Origin: Bacillota bacterium
Lineage (GTDB): Bacteria > Bacillota > UBA4882 > UBA8346
Assembly (NCBI GenBank): GCA_003501365.1
Contig: DNPP01000468.1
Span: 1-7,925 of the forward strand
Length of the DNA: 7,925 nucleotides
Direction of reading: 5' to 3'
A program made the translations under genes and the position numbers. Position 1 is the stretch's first letter. Every line of letters starts with the position of its first letter. The notes beneath the pieces are model-generated. The model was not told the DNA's origin. It made no database searches and saw only the letters and a list, made by a program, of their open reading frames with translations. Below, piece after piece: positions 6,281 through 7,925 of this stretch.

Positions 6281-6319
6281 GTAAATAATCCAATTTCAAT
6301 AATCCGGATTGATTACTTG
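6278..6319. promoter_or_regulatory. Inverted repeat in the Crp/Fnr-hcp intergenic region, candidate operator
   Basis: Two 14-base arms (6278-6291 and 6306-6319) match in inverse orientation at 12 of 14 positions around a 14-base spacer. The outer CAAGTAA/TTACTTG part is perfect. Nested inside are a perfect 10-base palindrome AATCCGGATT (6301-6310) and TCAAT-N7-ATTGA (6296-6312), whose half-sites resemble the TTGA/TCAA type used by Crp/Fnr proteins, though arranged in the opposite order. It could be an operator for the adjacent regulator or form an RNA structure in the hcp leader. Confidence 0.5.
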
Positions 6320-6344
6320 CTCGTTTAATAAGGAGGCCTTTTTA

Positions 6345-7910
6345 ATGTCAAATATGTTTTGTTTTCAATGTGAGCAAACGGCGGGTGGTAAAGGATGTAC
6401 TCAGGTCGGAGTTTGCGGCAAAAAGCCGGATGTGGCAGGCAAACAGGATGAGTTGACCTGTGCCCTGATCGGCCTAGCCCGGGCGGCGGCAGGTAAGAAT
6501 CCCGGAAAAGAATGCGATCAATGGGTGATGCAAGGACTTTTTGCCACAGTCACCAATGTCAACTTTGATTCGGAACGGATTGACGAGCTTATTATGAAAG
6601 TGACGGCAGAAAAAGCAGCCCTGGGTGGGGCCTCTGATTTTTCAACCGGTATGCTGTGGAACGGAGACCCGGACATGGTATCATTGCGCACAACCTTGCT
6701 GTTGGGGATGCGCGGTATGGCTGCTTACGCATGGCACGCCTATGTTCTTGGTAAGACGGATCCGGATGTGAGCAACTGGTTTTATAAAGGCCTGAAGGCG
6801 TTGGAGGAGGAGCACAGTGTCGACGGATGGCTGGAACTATTGATGGAGTTTGGCCGGATCAATCTTAAATGCATGGCATTGCTTGATGAAGCCAATACCT
6901 CCACCTACGGCCATCCGGTACCCGCCAAGGTCACCATGCGGATTGAAAAAGGGCCGTTTATCGTGATCACCGGCCATGACCTGCTGGATCTGGAGCAGTT
7001 GTTGCGGCAGACGGAAGGAAAGGGTATCAATATATATACTCATGGTGAGATGCTACCGGCTCATGGCTATCCCGAATTAAGAAAATATGCCCATCTAAAA
7101 GGCAACTTCGGTACCGCCTGGCAAAACCAGCAAAAAGAATTTGACGCCATTCCGGCTGCGGTTCTTTTTACCACCAATTGCCTAATGCCGCCGAAACCCA
7201 GTTACGGAGACCGGGTCTTTACCACCGCTGTGGTGGGTTATCCCGAGTTGCGGCATATTCCGGAAGGTCCAAATGGAGTCAAGGATTTTTCGGCAGTAAT
7301 TCAAAAAGCGCTGGAACTCGGCGGTTATCCTGAAGCCAAAATTTTTACCGGGATCAATGGCGGTTCTGAACTAATGACCGGTTTTGCCTGGAATACTGTT
7401 CTGGGGGTTGCCGATACGGTGATTGAGGCTGTAAAAAGCGGAGCCATCAAGCATTTCTTCCTGGTGGGCGGTTGTGATGGGGCCAAAGCGGGCCGCAACT
7501 ATTACACCGAGTTTGTGAAAAAAGCCCCTGGAGATACGGTGATTTTGACCTTGGCCTGCGGCAAATACCGTTTTAATGACCTCAATATCGGAGAAATCGG
7601 CGGCTTGCCCCGGATCATGGATATGGGGCAATGCAATGACGCCTACTCCGCCATACAGGTCGCTTTAGCACTGGCTGATGCTTTTCATTGCGGCGTGAAT
7701 GAACTCCCACTGACGTTAGTTCTTTCCTGGTATGAGCAAAAGGCGGTTTGCATCCTGCTTACCTTGCTGGCGCTGGGAGTTAAAAATATCTACCTGGGGC
7801 CGACCCTACCGGCGTTTTTGTCCTCTAATGTGGTAAATGTTTTAGTGGAGAAATTCAATATAAAACCGATTAGTTCGCCGGAAGCGGATCTAAAGGCGAT
7901 ATTGGGGTAG
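6345..7910 (+). CDS. hcp: Hybrid cluster protein / hydroxylamine reductase
   Basis: This 521-residue protein is a full-length Hcp. N-terminal C6, C9, C18 and C24 follow C-x2-C-x8-C-x5-C, the tight spacing of Hcp from strict anaerobes that holds a [4Fe-4S] cluster. All seven ligands expected for the hybrid iron-sulfur-oxygen cluster are visible: H211 (ITGHDLLDLEQLL), E235 (THGEMLPAHGYP), C279 (TTNCLMPP), C377 (VGGCDGAKAGRNYYTEF, the persulfide-type cysteine), C405 (LACGKYRFN), C430 (GQCNDAYS) and E464 (SWYEQKAV). Hcp acts in the cytoplasm as a nitric oxide and/or hydroxylamine reductase in nitrosative-stress defence. The start is ATG 6345, with AAGGAGG at 6330-6336; an in-frame TTG at 6309 lies in the inverted repeat. 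No hcr reductase gene follows within the 15 remaining bases. The gene looks intact and is probably controlled by the divergent Crp/Fnr regulator. Confidence 0.97.
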   Translation: MSNMFCFQCEQTAGGKGCTQVGVCGKKPDVAGKQDELTCALIGLARAAAGKNPGKECDQWVMQGLFATVTNVNFDSERIDELIMKVTAEKAALGGASDFSTGMLWNGDPDMVSLRTTLLLGMRGMAAYAWHAYVLGKTDPDVSNWFYKGLKALEEEHSVDGWLELLMEFGRINLKCMALLDEANTSTYGHPVPAKVTMRIEKGPFIVITGHDLLDLEQLLRQTEGKGINIYTHGEMLPAHGYPELRKYAHLKGNFGTAWQNQQKEFDAIPAAVLFTTNCLMPPKPSYGDRVFTTAVVGYPELRHIPEGPNGVKDFSAVIQKALELGGYPEAKIFTGINGGSELMTGFAWNTVLGVADTVIEAVKSGAIKHFFLVGGCDGAKAGRNYYTEFVKKAPGDTVILTLACGKYRFNDLNIGEIGGLPRIMDMGQCNDAYSAIQVALALADAFHCGVNELPLTLVLSWYEQKAVCILLTLLALGVKNIYLGPTLPAFLSSNVVNVLVEKFNIKPISSPEADLKAILG

Positions 7911-7925
7911 GGTTAAGCTCATAAA

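Noticed and set aside
6309..6344. Upstream TTG start for hcp
   Set aside because: The extension runs through the inverted repeat and the AAGGAGG site; Hcp proteins normally begin just before the first cysteine pair, as from ATG 6345.
7371..7631. Minus-strand open frame inside hcp
   Set aside because: It is antisense to conserved cluster-binding motifs of hcp and reflects codon bias.

Overview
The window looks like a chromosomal segment of an anaerobic or facultatively anaerobic Firmicute. Signs are strong AGGAGG-type ribosome binding sites, low to moderate GC, intrinsic terminators with long T runs, and a hybrid cluster protein with the N-terminal cysteine spacing of strict anaerobes. A Negativicutes/Sporomusaceae-type host is a guess from overall feel, not shown by any marker gene.

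Layout. Positions 3-410 hold the C-terminal end of an acyl-CoA synthetase, closed by a terminator. Positions 561-1781 hold a lone DegT/DnrJ/EryC1-type PLP aminotransferase, with its own promoter-like upstream region and an almost identical terminator hairpin behind it (29 of 33 bases shared). About 540 bp of AT-rich DNA without a recognised gene follows.

Positions 2326-5385 are the most interesting part: the wreck of a sugar-type catabolic operon. An intact DeoR-family regulator (2326-3135) and an intact BtpA/SgcQ-family protein (4582-5385) flank about 1.4 kb of broken genes, all on the plus strand. I read these as pieces of two ribose/AI-2-type ABC permeases, the C-terminal half of an M42 (SgcX-like) metallopeptidase, and two joined pieces of an FGGY sugar kinase. 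DeoR, M42 and BtpA proteins also occur together in the E. coli sgc locus (sgcXBCQAER), where transport is by a PTS. The ancestor here would have been an sgc-like module using ABC import plus an FGGY kinase. The substrate cannot be read from the sequence.

Positions 5502-7910 form a divergent stress pair: a Crp/Fnr-family regulator on the minus strand and an Hcp hybrid cluster protein on the plus strand with all cluster ligands present. They share a compact intergenic region with overlapping TATAAT elements facing both ways and a large imperfect inverted repeat. This suggests local, HcpR-like control of NO/hydroxylamine defence.

No RNA genes, CRISPR arrays, transposase genes or prophage genes were seen.
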